DNA of 64,000 bases from JAEUIZ01 sp046155605 (GCA_046155605.1 JBJXFQ010000068.1:6331-70330); one strand, 5' to 3'; shown: positions 8,295-18,970, counted from the first letter of the stretch. Numbers and translations are program-made. Notes: generated by a model not told the origin, from the letters alone.

Positions 8295-9572
8295 TCAGAT
8301 GCCGGCACGTCTGTTTCGGAACGTGACCACGAAGAGCACCAGCACCACCGCCGCAAATATGCACGGCACAAGCCAGATACTGCCCCAATCCACAACCGCG
8401 GCGGAACCTTCGCCTTTGGTATAGCGGGCGGAAAGGCGTGCGAAAAGTTGCGCCCCAAGCCCGAGGCCCAGGCCCTGGGTGACCAGCACGAGGAACCCCT
8501 GCGCTTGGCCGCGGATTTCCTTGGGGGCTTGCTTGTCGACGTAGATGAAGCCGGTGACGAAGAAGAAGTCGTAGCAGATGCCGTGGAGGATGACGCCGAT
8601 GAGAGTCATCCAGATGACTTTGTCGGCGGCGGCGGCGGAGAAGAGGCCGTAGCGTGCGATCCAAGCGGCCATGCCCGCCGCGAGCATCCACTTGAACCCG
8701 AGCCGCGCGAAACAGAGCGGCATGAGGAGCATGAAGACGATCTCGGACATCTGCCCATACGACATCGTGAGCGTCGCGTTGCTGAAGCCGACGTGATCGA
8801 CGAACGAGCGGCCCCAGCCGTAGTAACCCGCGAGCGGGATGCAGATAAGGAATGAGCAGAGGATGAAGACGGCATAGCCGGGGCGTGCCAGGAGGCGAAG
8901 CGAATCGAGGCCGAGGACTTGGCGAACAGAGGCTTTGGTGCCCGCGGCGGGAGGCGGGGTGTGCGGGAGAGCGAACGAGAAGAGCCCGAGTGCCACGCCC
9001 GCGCCGCCGGCGATGAAGAACTGCATGGGCGATTTGTCGCCCTCGGCGATCCAGGTGAGACCCTTGAGGCCCCAGGCATCGAGGCTGCCGCCGACGACGA
9101 TGTTGCCGACGATCCATCCGATGGTGCCGAAGACGCGGACAACGGGGAACTGCTTGGCGGGGTCGGACATGTGATGGAAGCAGAGGGTGTTGGTGAGGCC
9201 GAGGGTGGGCATGTAGCAGAGCATGTGGGCGAGGAGGAGGAGGATGTAGGGATGGGTGATGGAGGCGCTGGCGGCATCGGGCGCGGGCTGGTTGGCGGCG
9301 GCGACGACGCCCGGCACGGCGAGCAGCGCGACGCCCCCGAGCATGTGGAGGACGCCCAGGACGCGCTGCGTGGCGAAGAAGCGGTCGGCGACCATGCCGA
9401 GAAAGAACGGCGAGATGAGTGCGGCGATGGGCCCGACGGTGTAGGCCCAGCCGGTGAGCCCGCTAATGCCGGCGGCGTTCATCCAGCCGGTCATGGAGAC
9501 ATACCAGGCACCCCAGACGAAGAACTGGAGGAACATCATGAGGGAGAGGCGTGCGGTGGGCGCGGTTGTCAT
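8295..9572 (-). CDS. MFS transporter, nucleoside:proton symporter (NupG-like) family
   Basis: 425 residues with about twelve hydrophobic helices. Family hallmarks are the N-terminal LMMFLQFFVWGAWYVS, GPIAALISPFFLGMVADR and the mid-loop VFGTIGWIVGN. It is convergent with the oxidoreductase gene. NupG-type permeases in planctomycetes commonly accompany Gfo/Idh/MocA and TIM-barrel sugar genes, so the natural cargo may be a sugar or nucleoside breakdown product used by the neighbours. The stretch 9573-9703 upstream of the next gene shows nothing recognisable. Confidence 0.88.
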   Translation of the reverse strand: MTTAPTARLSLMMFLQFFVWGAWYVSMTGWMNAAGISGLTGWAYTVGPIAALISPFFLGMVADRFFATQRVLGVLHMLGGVALLAVPGVVAAANQPAPDAASASITHPYILLLLAHMLCYMPTLGLTNTLCFHHMSDPAKQFPVVRVFGTIGWIVGNIVVGGSLDAWGLKGLTWIAEGDKSPMQFFIAGGAGVALGLFSFALPHTPPPAAGTKASVRQVLGLDSLRLLARPGYAVFILCSFLICIPLAGYYGWGRSFVDHVGFSNATLTMSYGQMSEIVFMLLMPLCFARLGFKWMLAAGMAAWIARYGLFSAAAADKVIWMTLIGVILHGICYDFFFVTGFIYVDKQAPKEIRGQAQGFLVLVTQGLGLGLGAQLFARLSARYTKGEGSAAVVDWGSIWLVPCIFAAVVLVLFVVTFRNRRAGI

Positions 9573-9703
9573 GCGGACAAACTAGCGGAAGTCGCGGGTG
9601 GAGGGCAAATGAGGGGGCTCGAAACTGTCAACCCGGGAGGGTCACTGTTGGCCCCCGGCTGCTGACTGAGGGCACCAGGCGGATTTGTCACCGCGTGGAG
9701 GCG

Positions 9704-10504
9704 CTAATCGAGCGTTCGGAGGCGTGGGTCGATGAAGCGGGCGAGGAGTTCGCCGCGGCTGGAGACGCCGAAGTGGCGGTAGACGGCGACGACGTACTCG
9801 TGGACGGTGGCGGGGCTGAGGCCGAGGTGCGCGGCGATCTGTTTTTCGCTGTCGCCGTGGAGGAGTCGTGCGAGGGTCTGGCGCTGGCGGTTGGTGAGGC
9901 CCGAAGGAGCGGGCTTGCCTGGGGCGACGAGGGGGCCGCCGATGAGTTTGCCGACCTCGGCGTGGACGGTGTGAACGATCCACCATTCGCGGCGGCCGAA
10001 GCCGGGCTCGCCGACGGGGCGATGGACCCAGACGGAGTTGAAGACCTCGTCGCTGGGGGCGTAAAGGCGAGCGCGGAGGATGGAGAAGACGTAGTGGTCG
10101 ATGCCGCAGGCGCGGTGGTAGTCGTTGAAGGTCTGGTAGCGGTACCAGATGGAATCTTCGTAGAGTTGCTGACGAGTTCGTGTGACGATGGGGCCGGTAA
10201 AGCCGACGAGACGAGCATACTCGGGGGTGCGCTGGACGGGGACGGTGGAGACGTACTCGTTCCAGAGTTGCTCGGCGCGGGCGGTGGGCCATCCGAGGCG
10301 GTAGACGCTGATGCCGCGGGGTTCATGACCCTTGGTGAAGCCGCGGAGGTTGGCACCGATGGCGACCTGGGCGTCAGTGAGCCGGGAGAGGCCGGCGAGG
10401 AGATGGGGGTGCCACGCTGCGGAGTCGGCACCGAGTTCGCGGCACTCGCCGACGAGGTTCATGGCGCTGTGGAAGTCCTTGGTGTTGACGCGGTCGGTTG
10501 GCAT
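9704..10504 (-). CDS. LuxR-type helix-turn-helix transcriptional regulator
   Basis: 266 residues. The last about 60 residues are a LuxR/FixJ-type DNA-binding domain: LTNRQRQTLARLLHGDSEKQ, then IAAHLGLSPATVHEYVVAVY and RHFGVSSRGELLARFI. The N-terminal part (about 1-190) has no receiver motif and may be a GAF-like or novel sensory domain; it contains many aromatic residues (ISVYRLGWP, IWYRYQTFNDYH). Start chosen at ATG 10504; the frame continues upstream as a shadow of the membrane protein genes. No partner kinase is adjacent. Confidence 0.78.
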   Translation of the reverse strand: MPTDRVNTKDFHSAMNLVGECRELGADSAAWHPHLLAGLSRLTDAQVAIGANLRGFTKGHEPRGISVYRLGWPTARAEQLWNEYVSTVPVQRTPEYARLVGFTGPIVTRTRQQLYEDSIWYRYQTFNDYHRACGIDHYVFSILRARLYAPSDEVFNSVWVHRPVGEPGFGRREWWIVHTVHAEVGKLIGGPLVAPGKPAPSGLTNRQRQTLARLLHGDSEKQIAAHLGLSPATVHEYVVAVYRHFGVSSRGELLARFIDPRLRTLD

Positions 10505-10622
10505 GGCGGGGTGTGCGCGAAGGGTAGGAGCGTGGTCGAAATCGATACGCGGACGGAGGGAGGCCGGGTTCGGGGAAGGGGGAGATTGGACGGGCCGATA
10601 ATGGAGTAGCCCTGCGCGCACT

Positions 10623-11270
10623 CTATCCGAAGATGAGGCGCAGGACGACGACGTAGGCGTTGGAGAAGGGCTCGTCGCGGAGGAAGCGGACGGGCATGTT
10701 GGGGCTGCCGACGAAGGGGCGGAGCATCCAGCCGAGTTGGATGCCGACGAAGGCGTAGAGCGTGACCCAGGTCCAGAGCATGAAGCGATGGCGCTGGTTG
10801 GCGCGCACGAGCGGCCGATAGCGGCGGAGGAGGATGATCTGGCCCAGCGCGGTGGCGATGGTGAACATCGCGGCGTTGAAGAGAAGGGCGTGGCGGTGCG
10901 AGACGCCGCAGGCGTAGACGAAGAGCGTGATCGGCGCGAGAGAGGCGAGCGAAGCGGTGAGGGCGGCCTGCCCGGCGAGGATGGCGCGGAGCGCGATGCC
11001 GAGGTCGCGGCGGAGCCCGAGGACGGAGTTGAGCACGAAATAGCCGGGGAGGCAGAGGATCGTGGTGAGGGCGATGAGGATGGGGACTTTGACAGCGACG
11101 TAGACGAGGAGGACGGCGCGATCGGGTGAGAGGCGGAAGGCACCCATGCAGAGGCCGTAGAGCGCGGCTGAGGCGACGAGGAGGAGGCATAGGTCGCGTG
11201 CGCGGAGCGGAGCGGCCTCGCGGCCGAGGTCGAAGAGGAGCGATTCGGACTGTCGGAGCGCGCGGAGCAT
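10623..11270 (-). CDS. Integral membrane protein of unknown function (paralogue of next gene)
   Basis: 215 residues with about five or six hydrophobic segments (for example LCLLLVASAALYGLCMGAF and VYVAVKVPILIALTTILCL). The C-terminus QLGWMLRPFVGSPNMP...FL matches the MGWLLRPFIGHP...FQWF end of the adjacent protein, so the two are paralogues. Its ATG follows the TAA of the neighbour with no gap, which implies translational coupling. No function can be assigned; a two-subunit membrane complex is plausible. Confidence 0.72.
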   Translation of the reverse strand: MLRALRQSESLLFDLGREAAPLRARDLCLLLVASAALYGLCMGAFRLSPDRAVLLVYVAVKVPILIALTTILCLPGYFVLNSVLGLRRDLGIALRAILAGQAALTASLASLAPITLFVYACGVSHRHALLFNAAMFTIATALGQIILLRRYRPLVRANQRHRFMLWTWVTLYAFVGIQLGWMLRPFVGSPNMPVRFLRDEPFSNAYVVVLRLIFG

Positions 11271-12005
11271 TTATGAGCCAAGCATCTTGCTGAGGTGATA
11301 GAAGAAGGCTTCGAAGAAGTTGCCGCTGCGCGGGCGGAACCATTGGAAGGGCGCGGCGGGGTGCCCGATGAAGGGGCGGAGGAGCCAGCCCATCTGAGCG
11401 CCGACGAGGGAATAGATGAGCACCCAGATGTAGAAGATGCCGTCGGCGGGGCTGACCTTCGCTGCAGCGGGCTGGGCAGGATCCACGGGGGTTTGCGGGC
11501 TGAGGCGTCGGAGGGCGGCGAGGAGAAAGCCCAGACCCACGCCGCCGGCGACGCCGAGGAGGGCGACGTTGAGCACGACCATGAACGAGTAACTGGTGGT
11601 GCTGAGCGTGAAGAAGGCGAGGATGGTTCCGAAGCTGGCGGCGACGGCGACATTCACGACGATGGCGGCGATGAGGAGGCGGACGACGGAGGTGAAGGTG
11701 AGGCGGGTGCCGATGAAAGCGTTGAAGACGTAGAGAGATGGAAGCGTGACGAGGAGGGTGAGGAGGAAGAGGGCCGGAATTTTGATGGTCGAGGCGATCA
11801 TCTGCATCGCGCCGGCGGAGGAGCCGGTGCCCCACGAGCGGGTGAGCGCGAACCAGCCCATGAAGAAGCCGTAGATGCCGCCGAGGATGACCGCAAGCGG
11901 GACGAAGATGCGGAGGCTGAGCTCAAAGCGGCCCGCGGAGAGTGCATCGGTGGATGTATATTCGCCACGGAGGAGACGGTCGAGGTGACGGAGCCAGGCG
12001 ATCAT
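11271..12005 (-). CDS. Integral membrane protein of unknown function (first of a coupled pair)
   Basis: 244 residues, six or so membrane helices (LRIFVPLAVILGGIYGFFMG, IPALFLLTLLVTLPSLYVF and others), with a Pro/Ala-rich loop (about 175-195) before the last helix. The end, MGWLLRPFIGHPAAPFQWF, is shared with the following protein. I chose ATG 12005 because GGAGG lies nine bases ahead. The pair shares the motif ..P.LF/LLTLL..LP.L/YFVLN.. in helix three and is transcribed as one unit. Confidence 0.72.
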   Translation of the reverse strand: MIAWLRHLDRLLRGEYTSTDALSAGRFELSLRIFVPLAVILGGIYGFFMGWFALTRSWGTGSSAGAMQMIASTIKIPALFLLTLLVTLPSLYVFNAFIGTRLTFTSVVRLLIAAIVVNVAVAASFGTILAFFTLSTTSYSFMVVLNVALLGVAGGVGLGFLLAALRRLSPQTPVDPAQPAAAKVSPADGIFYIWVLIYSLVGAQMGWLLRPFIGHPAAPFQWFRPRSGNFFEAFFYHLSKMLGS

Positions 12006-12166
12006 GCGTCCTCCGTGAAAGAGGTTGATGGGATGAGGCATCTTACGAAGAAGTGGGCGGGGGCGTTCGGCGGGGGGTTTGGAAAGGCGAGTGGCGTATG
12101 CCGATTCGCGCGTTCGCCCGGAGGCGAAGGAGAGAAGAGTGAGGAGTTATTGCGCCCGCGCCGCTC

Positions 12167-12225
12167 ACGAGTGGTGCAGAGCCACCAATCGCAACGAACG
12201 TGCGCCCGAAACGGGCGAAGTCGCG
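12167..12225. repeat. 59-nt dispersed intergenic repeat, copy A
   Basis: Begins ACGAGTGGTGC and contains the small hairpin CGCCCG-AAA-CGGGCG. It matches positions 27857-27915 at 54 of 59 bases. It lies between the membrane-protein pair and the NtrC-type regulator and is followed by GTGGCACGGG, a tail that also ends hairpin modules near 27995 and 32680. The surrounding space from 12006 to 12249 holds no gene. Confidence 0.8.
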
Positions 12226-12249
12226 AGGTCCGTGGCACGGGAAAGCGGG

Positions 12250-13737
<1,488 letters not shown>

Positions 13738-13789
13738 CGCGGGGATGGTAGCGTGCGCGGGCTGATGGTTGACGATCTAGACTCGGCCC

Positions 13790-14338
13790 GTGCGAGTTCT
13801 GGGCATCGATCCCGGCCTGCGGATAACGGGCTATGCGTGCGTCGAGGGCGCGGGGCGGCGTCTGGTCGAGGCGGGTGTCATCCGGCTTGGCGGGGGCGCG
13901 GCGAAGCGAGGGGAGAAGGGCGGCGCGCGGGACGCGTCGGGCGGCGCGGGGGATCGGGCACGAGCGAGCGAGTTGTTGGCGGCGCGGCTGATGGAGTTGG
14001 ACGCGGATGTGCGGGAGGTGTTGGAGCGGCTGAAACCGGAGGCCGCGGCGGTCGAGGCGCTGTTCGCGCACTACAAGCACCCGGCGACGGCGATCGGGAT
14101 GGCGCACGCGCGGGGCGTGATCCTGCTGAATGTGAGGCGCGCGGGGATTCGGCTGGTGGAGTTTCGGCCGAACGCGGTGAAGAAGTTCTTGACGGGTCAC
14201 GGGCACGCGGGGAAGGTCCAGATGCAGGACGCGGTGCGAGATCGGCTGGGGCTTTCGGCGCGGCCGGAGCCGGCGGATGTGGCCGACGCGATCGCGATCG
14301 CGCTCTGCGGGTCGTGGCGGCTGGCGAGCGCGACGTAG
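13790..14338 (+). CDS. ruvC: Crossover junction endodeoxyribonuclease RuvC
   Basis: 182 residues, GTG start. RuvC resolves Holliday junctions with RuvAB. The RNase-H-like fold is visible: first catalytic Asp in VLGIDPGLRITGYA, second acidic residue in AAAVEALFAHYKHPATAIGM, then HARGVILL, NAVKKFLTGHGHAGKVQM and the C-terminal acidic pair in EPADVADAIAIALC. A Gly/Arg-rich insert (about residues 37-60) is longer than in E. coli RuvC. No ruvA or ruvB is adjacent. Confidence 0.95.
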   Translation: MRVLGIDPGLRITGYACVEGAGRRLVEAGVIRLGGGAAKRGEKGGARDASGGAGDRARASELLAARLMELDADVREVLERLKPEAAAVEALFAHYKHPATAIGMAHARGVILLNVRRAGIRLVEFRPNAVKKFLTGHGHAGKVQMQDAVRDRLGLSARPEPADVADAIAIALCGSWRLASAT

Positions 14339-14484
14339 CGTGTGCCTGGGCCACCGGGGTGAAAGTCCGGCCAGGGAGAGGGATTTTCTCGCATACGTCG
14401 GTGTCGCGGAGAGGTGTGTCGGCGTGGCCGAGGACCGAACCCGTGCGTGCGGGTGCCTAGTGCGGCGAGAGCGAGGAATCAGCG

Positions 14485-16380
14485 ATGCAACGGAATCCAC
14501 GGATGGCGGCACTGGCGGGCGTGATGGCGGCGGCCGGCGCGGCCCAGGCACAGTGCGACTTCTGGGTGCCGTATGTGCCGGACTTTGACCAGAAGCGGAC
14601 GGTCGGTCCCGGGACGCCGGCCTTGCCCAACGACGGGGCGATGTACTGCGTGCCGACGTCGGTGACGAACTGGTTCGCCTACTTTGCGAACCGGGGGATT
14701 CCGCAGCCGGCGATGCTGGCGGGCCCGCGGGTGTGGCAGTCGAACACGAACTACAACCGCGTGACGAACGCGCTCTCAACGATGGGCGGGCTGATGGGGA
14801 CGGACCCGCAGGACGGGACGAACGGCAACGATGGGTTGAGCGGAGCCTACTTTTACTCGCTCGCGTTCGCGCAAGGGAAGGTGACGGTTTCGCACTACTG
14901 GTGCGGCGGGGGGTATTGCCCGACCCCGGCGCGCATCGCACTCAAGCGTGCCCTGGGCGGGTATGTCGCGGCGTGCTACGGCCGGTATACGGAGAGCCCG
15001 GCGGGCTTTTTCACCCGGAGCGGTGGGCACTGCATCACTGTCAACGGCGAGGTCAACGTGTGCTCGGGGACGCCGTACTTGCAGTTCCGCGACCCGGCGG
15101 ATGACGGATACAACTCGACGCAGAGCACGTTCACCACGCGAGCGGCAACGATGACGAACGTGTCCGCCTCTTTCCGGGGCAAATCGAGCCAGACCTACTC
15201 GTTCACCTCGCGTTGGCGGCTGAACTACGGGAATACGGGGAAGTACCTGGACGGGTGGTATGTGCTCGATCCGATCGTGTCGCTGACATACAGCAACCTG
15301 GACAGCGGGCAGTTGTTGCTTCACAGGCCTTTCCGGTTCGATGACTCGGCGTTGCCGGCGGTGCAGACGTTCGCGACGCCGGCTGGGACGGGACCGGTGA
15401 CGGAGTTGGTGATGCATCCGCAGGGGCTGGACTATTACTACGTGACGGGTCCGGTGCCGGGCGGGGCGGCGGTGCATCGGATGTTCCACCTCGATCCGGT
15501 GAGCGGCGTTTCGACGCCGGTGCTCAGTTCGACGAGCGTGCTGAAGCACCTGGTGTGCAGCCGTCACGGCGAGATATATACCTGCGACGGGTCGGTGCTG
15601 AAGCGGTTCTCATGCGACGGGTCGGTGATTCAATTGCTCGGCTCTCGCACGCTCACGACGGTGCCCGAGGCGATGGCCTATGAGGACGCCGCGGATTCGA
15701 TCGCGACGCTGACGCCGACGGGAGTTGCATCGCGCCACAGCCTGACTCGCTATTCGCGGAACATGGATGCGACGTTGTCGAGCTACTTCCTGGCGAACCT
15801 GCCGCCGATCTCGGGCGAGGTGTCGATGGATTTCCGCGGCGAGGACGGGCACCTGTTCGTCGCGGCGATGGGGAACCCGGTGGTCTTCCACTACAACAAT
15901 CTTGGCACGGTCAATCAGCCGAACCTGCTGTTGCCCGCGGGATACATGCCGCAGGCGGTGAATGTCGGTGATGACGGCGATGTGATGTTCGTGCATAACG
16001 GCGTGATCCACGAGTACATGGAGACGGCGGGCGCGGGTTGGGTGATCGACGGGACATCGATTTTCGCCGGGCTGCCGGCGGGCGGGCGGATGAACCTGTC
16101 CCGGTCGCGGACGAATCACGAGCCGGCGCTGCACGAGGGGCCGGAGTGGGCGAACATCCGCGATCCTGAGATCGCGCCGGGCGGGATCGCGGACTGCTAC
16201 GCGAACTGCGACGGGAGCACGGTGATGCCGGTCCTCAACGTGAATGACTTCACCTGTTACACGAATCTGTTCGCGGCGGGTCGGATCGAGGCGAACTGCG
16301 ACGAGAGCACCGCGACGCCGGTGTTGAACGTGAATGACTTTACCTGCTTCCTAAACAATTTTGCGCAGGGATGTCTGTAG
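14485..16380 (+). CDS. Secreted protein with C39-like peptidase fold and GC-type dockerin
   Basis: 631 residues. Signal peptide ends near AAGAAQAQ. Residues about 25-260 look like a papain-fold C39-type domain: Cys in MYCVPTSVTNWFAYFAN, His in GGHCITVNG and an acidic residue in FRDPADDG. The middle (about 280-560) is a beta-rich, propeller-like region with repeated DG phrases. The end has two dockerin-like repeats, CYANCDGSTVMPVLNVNDF and ANCDESTATPVLNVNDF, finishing QGCL. Proteolysis outside the cell is plausible but unproven. The 145-nt leader between ruvC and this gene is GC-rich and contains several short stems; I could not assign it to a known RNA family. Confidence 0.82.
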   Translation: MQRNPRMAALAGVMAAAGAAQAQCDFWVPYVPDFDQKRTVGPGTPALPNDGAMYCVPTSVTNWFAYFANRGIPQPAMLAGPRVWQSNTNYNRVTNALSTMGGLMGTDPQDGTNGNDGLSGAYFYSLAFAQGKVTVSHYWCGGGYCPTPARIALKRALGGYVAACYGRYTESPAGFFTRSGGHCITVNGEVNVCSGTPYLQFRDPADDGYNSTQSTFTTRAATMTNVSASFRGKSSQTYSFTSRWRLNYGNTGKYLDGWYVLDPIVSLTYSNLDSGQLLLHRPFRFDDSALPAVQTFATPAGTGPVTELVMHPQGLDYYYVTGPVPGGAAVHRMFHLDPVSGVSTPVLSSTSVLKHLVCSRHGEIYTCDGSVLKRFSCDGSVIQLLGSRTLTTVPEAMAYEDAADSIATLTPTGVASRHSLTRYSRNMDATLSSYFLANLPPISGEVSMDFRGEDGHLFVAAMGNPVVFHYNNLGTVNQPNLLLPAGYMPQAVNVGDDGDVMFVHNGVIHEYMETAGAGWVIDGTSIFAGLPAGGRMNLSRSRTNHEPALHEGPEWANIRDPEIAPGGIADCYANCDGSTVMPVLNVNDFTCYTNLFAAGRIEANCDESTATPVLNVNDFTCFLNNFAQGCL

Positions 16381-16394
16381 GCGAGTGAGGCTGG

Positions 16395-16412
16395 CGCGCC
16401 CGATTGGGCGCG
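16395..16412. terminator. Perfect hairpin after the C39-like gene
   Basis: CGCGCCC-GATT-GGGCGCG is a seven-pair perfect stem 14 bases after the stop codon. There is no T-tract, so termination is only a possibility. Confidence 0.4.
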
Positions 16413-16492
16413 GCGGAGCGGGGGAAGTCTCGAGGCGTGTGTGAGGGTTCTGAGTTTCAGGGTGCGCGATCAGCGCGCTCAGGAGAAGTGTC

Positions 16493-18970
16493 ATGAATCG
16501 GACGATGCGGACGGCAGCGGCGGTGGTGGCGATGATGGCGGGGACCGCGATGGCGCAGCCGGTCACAACCGCGTTTCTCTACCAGGGCGAGATGCGGTCG
16601 GCAGGCGTTGCGGTGAGCGGGCCGATCGACCTGCGCTTCTCGTTGTTCACAGCGGCGAGCGGAGGGACGCAGATCGGCACGACGATTGATCGACCGAGTG
16701 TGACGCTCTCCCAGGGTCGATTCACGCAGGACCTCGACTTCGGCGCGGGTTCGTTTGACGCGAACAGCAAGTACCTGGAGATTCAGGTGAGAAATCCTGC
16801 GGGGGCAGGGGCGTACGTGACGCTCACGCCTCGGCAGCGGGTGATGGCGGCACCGGTGGCGCAGTATGCGATGAGCGGGAACGCAGGGCCGCAAGGACCG
16901 ACCGGACCGCAGGGACCTCAGGGCGCGACGGGTTCTTCCGGCGCTACAGGACCGCTGGGCGCAACAGGTCCTCAGGGCGTTGCCGGGCCTCAGGGCGTTG
17001 CCGGACCTCAGGGCGCGATCGGTCCGCAGGGAGTCCAGGGTGTTGCGGGCGCAACGGGTCCGCAGGGTGTTCAGGGCGCGACCGGGCCGCAGGGCAACAC
17101 CGGTCCTCAGGGGCTGCCGGGGACCGTGACGCTGCCTTTCGCGGGGTCCGCCAACGCGCCGATCGTCTTCGACATCGCCAACTCGAACACGGGCGCGGGG
17201 TCCATGGCGATGCGCGCGGTGCATAGTTCCTTGACGAGCAATACCTACGGCATGTTCGCGGTGTCCAATAGCACCTCGGGAATCGGGGCGTTGGGGCGCG
17301 CGGCCGCGGTGACGGGCAACACCACCGGCGTGTATGGACAGAACTTCAGCACGACCGGGCACGGGGTGTTTGGAATGGCGCAGGCGGCCACGGGAGTGAA
17401 CTACGGGGTGTACGGCGAGTCCGCGAGCGCGTCCGGCTACGGGGTGTACGGGCTGAGCCAGGACAACATCGGTGTGCAGGGCATGGCCGATGGAACGACG
17501 GGGACGAACTACGGAGTGCGTGGAGAATCCGATAGCGACAGCGGCCTGGGTGTCGCGGGTTACGCAAACTCGACCACGGGCGTTACCAACGGGGTGTATG
17601 GACAGACCAACAGTGGCACGGGCTACGGCGTGAGGGGCCTGGCGTTTACGAGTTCGGGCGCGAACTACGGTGTGTTCGGGCAATCGACGAGTGCGTCGGG
17701 CTTTGGCGTGTATGGCAAGAACACCGACAACGTCGGCGTGCGCGGCGAGGCGACGGGCACGACCGGCATCAACTACGGCGTCTACGCCACATCAGCGTCA
17801 ACGGGCGGCTACGGCGTGTTCGGCGCGGTCACGGGCACGACCGGCACGACCCGCGGCGGATATTTCCAGACGAGCAGCACGGGCGGGCGCGCGGTCGAGG
17901 GCGTGAATCTGGCTACTTCGGGGCTGAACTATGCGGGCTTTTTCACGTCGAGCAGCCCCGCGGGAGTCGGCGTGTATGCGTCGAGCGGTGATAACGGGCT
18001 CTATGCGATCGCCAGCGCCACGACCGGGCAGGCGGTGTACGGCGTGGCCAACGCGAGCACGGGGATCAGCACTGGCATTTTCGGCGAGGCGTATAGCACC
18101 ACGGGACGCGGTGTGTTCGGCACCGCGACCGCCGCGACCGGATCAACCTACGGCGTGCGTGGCGAGTCGGCAAGCACCTCCGGCCGCGGCGTCTTCGGCT
18201 GGGCGACGGCGTCAAGCGGGACGGGCTGGGGCGTCTATGGCCGCAGCGACGCGCCGGATGGCGTGGGCGTGCGCGGGTATGCGCCGGTCACGAGCAGCAG
18301 CGGCGATCTGCCCATCGGTGTCTTTGGAGAGGTCACGGGCGACTACGGCTACGGGGTCTATGGGCTGGGCGACTTCTACGGCACGACGGGTCGGTTCAAC
18401 AACGCGGTCAGCGGGTTCGGCGTCTTCAGTTTCGGCACGCTCGGTTCCAGCGGCCTCAAGCCCTTCCGCATCGACCATCCGGATGATCCCGAGAACAAGT
18501 ACCTGCTGCACTACAGCGCCGAGGGCCCGGAGCCCATGAACGCGTACAGCGGGATGGCGCGGCTCAACGGCGCGGGCGAAGCGACGATCACGATGCCGGC
18601 GTATTTCGCGAAGATCAACAAGGAGCCGCGGTACCAGTTGACGGCTGTGGGCGCGCCGATGCCGATGCTTCATGTGGTGGCGACGATTGAACTGTCATCC
18701 GGGCGGACCACGGAGTGCGCGTTCCGGATCGGCGGCGGCGCTCCGGGCGGCCAGGTGTCGTGGCGCGTGGAAGCGGTGAGGAACGACGAATACGCGCGGC
18801 ACTATGGCGCGCCGGTGGAAATCGAGAAGCCGGCGGGCGAAAAGGGGAAGTATCAGCACCCGGAGTTCTACGGCAAACCGCGTGAGGCACGGATCGATTT
18901 CCACCCGTCGCAGGGACACGGAGACGAGGTCGTGACGACGGCCAAGGCGCGTCCGGCGGCTGGGAACTAG
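16493..18970 (+). CDS. Exported collagen-like and GxYG-repeat surface protein
   Basis: 825 residues. Signal peptide ends GTAMAQ. Residues about 25-125 form the YQGEM...LRFSLFTAASGG domain also found at 2906. Residues 132-210 are about 26 collagen-type Gly-X-Y triplets (GPQGPTGPQ and similar). Residues about 230-640 are irregular 20-30-residue repeats built on YGVYGES/YGVFG/GVRG, likely a beta-solenoid or trimeric fibre. The C-terminus (about 660-800) has a conserved block: KPFRIDHPDDPENKYLLHYS, then GEATITMPAYFAK, YQLTAVGAPMPMLHV and GGQVSWRVEAVRND. Such proteins probably make long extracellular fibres. No dockerin end is present, unlike its neighbours. Confidence 0.87.
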   Translation: MNRTMRTAAAVVAMMAGTAMAQPVTTAFLYQGEMRSAGVAVSGPIDLRFSLFTAASGGTQIGTTIDRPSVTLSQGRFTQDLDFGAGSFDANSKYLEIQVRNPAGAGAYVTLTPRQRVMAAPVAQYAMSGNAGPQGPTGPQGPQGATGSSGATGPLGATGPQGVAGPQGVAGPQGAIGPQGVQGVAGATGPQGVQGATGPQGNTGPQGLPGTVTLPFAGSANAPIVFDIANSNTGAGSMAMRAVHSSLTSNTYGMFAVSNSTSGIGALGRAAAVTGNTTGVYGQNFSTTGHGVFGMAQAATGVNYGVYGESASASGYGVYGLSQDNIGVQGMADGTTGTNYGVRGESDSDSGLGVAGYANSTTGVTNGVYGQTNSGTGYGVRGLAFTSSGANYGVFGQSTSASGFGVYGKNTDNVGVRGEATGTTGINYGVYATSASTGGYGVFGAVTGTTGTTRGGYFQTSSTGGRAVEGVNLATSGLNYAGFFTSSSPAGVGVYASSGDNGLYAIASATTGQAVYGVANASTGISTGIFGEAYSTTGRGVFGTATAATGSTYGVRGESASTSGRGVFGWATASSGTGWGVYGRSDAPDGVGVRGYAPVTSSSGDLPIGVFGEVTGDYGYGVYGLGDFYGTTGRFNNAVSGFGVFSFGTLGSSGLKPFRIDHPDDPENKYLLHYSAEGPEPMNAYSGMARLNGAGEATITMPAYFAKINKEPRYQLTAVGAPMPMLHVVATIELSSGRTTECAFRIGGGAPGGQVSWRVEAVRNDEYARHYGAPVEIEKPAGEKGKYQHPEFYGKPREARIDFHPSQGHGDEVVTTAKARPAAGN

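Noticed and set aside
9704..11653. 649-codon minus-strand frame covering the LuxR gene and the membrane pair
   Set aside because: Only its last 266 codons show family motifs; the rest is a Ser/Pro-rich shadow of the membrane protein genes.
14340..14484. Riboswitch-like phrase GGTGAAAGTCCGG before the C39-like gene
   Set aside because: It recalls part of the cobalamin riboswitch, but the B12 box and the remaining conserved core are absent and the downstream gene has no B12 link.
16886..17122. Direct repeats that look like a CRISPR or minisatellite
   Set aside because: The repeats are nine-base multiples encoding Gly-X-Y triplets; no spacers are present.
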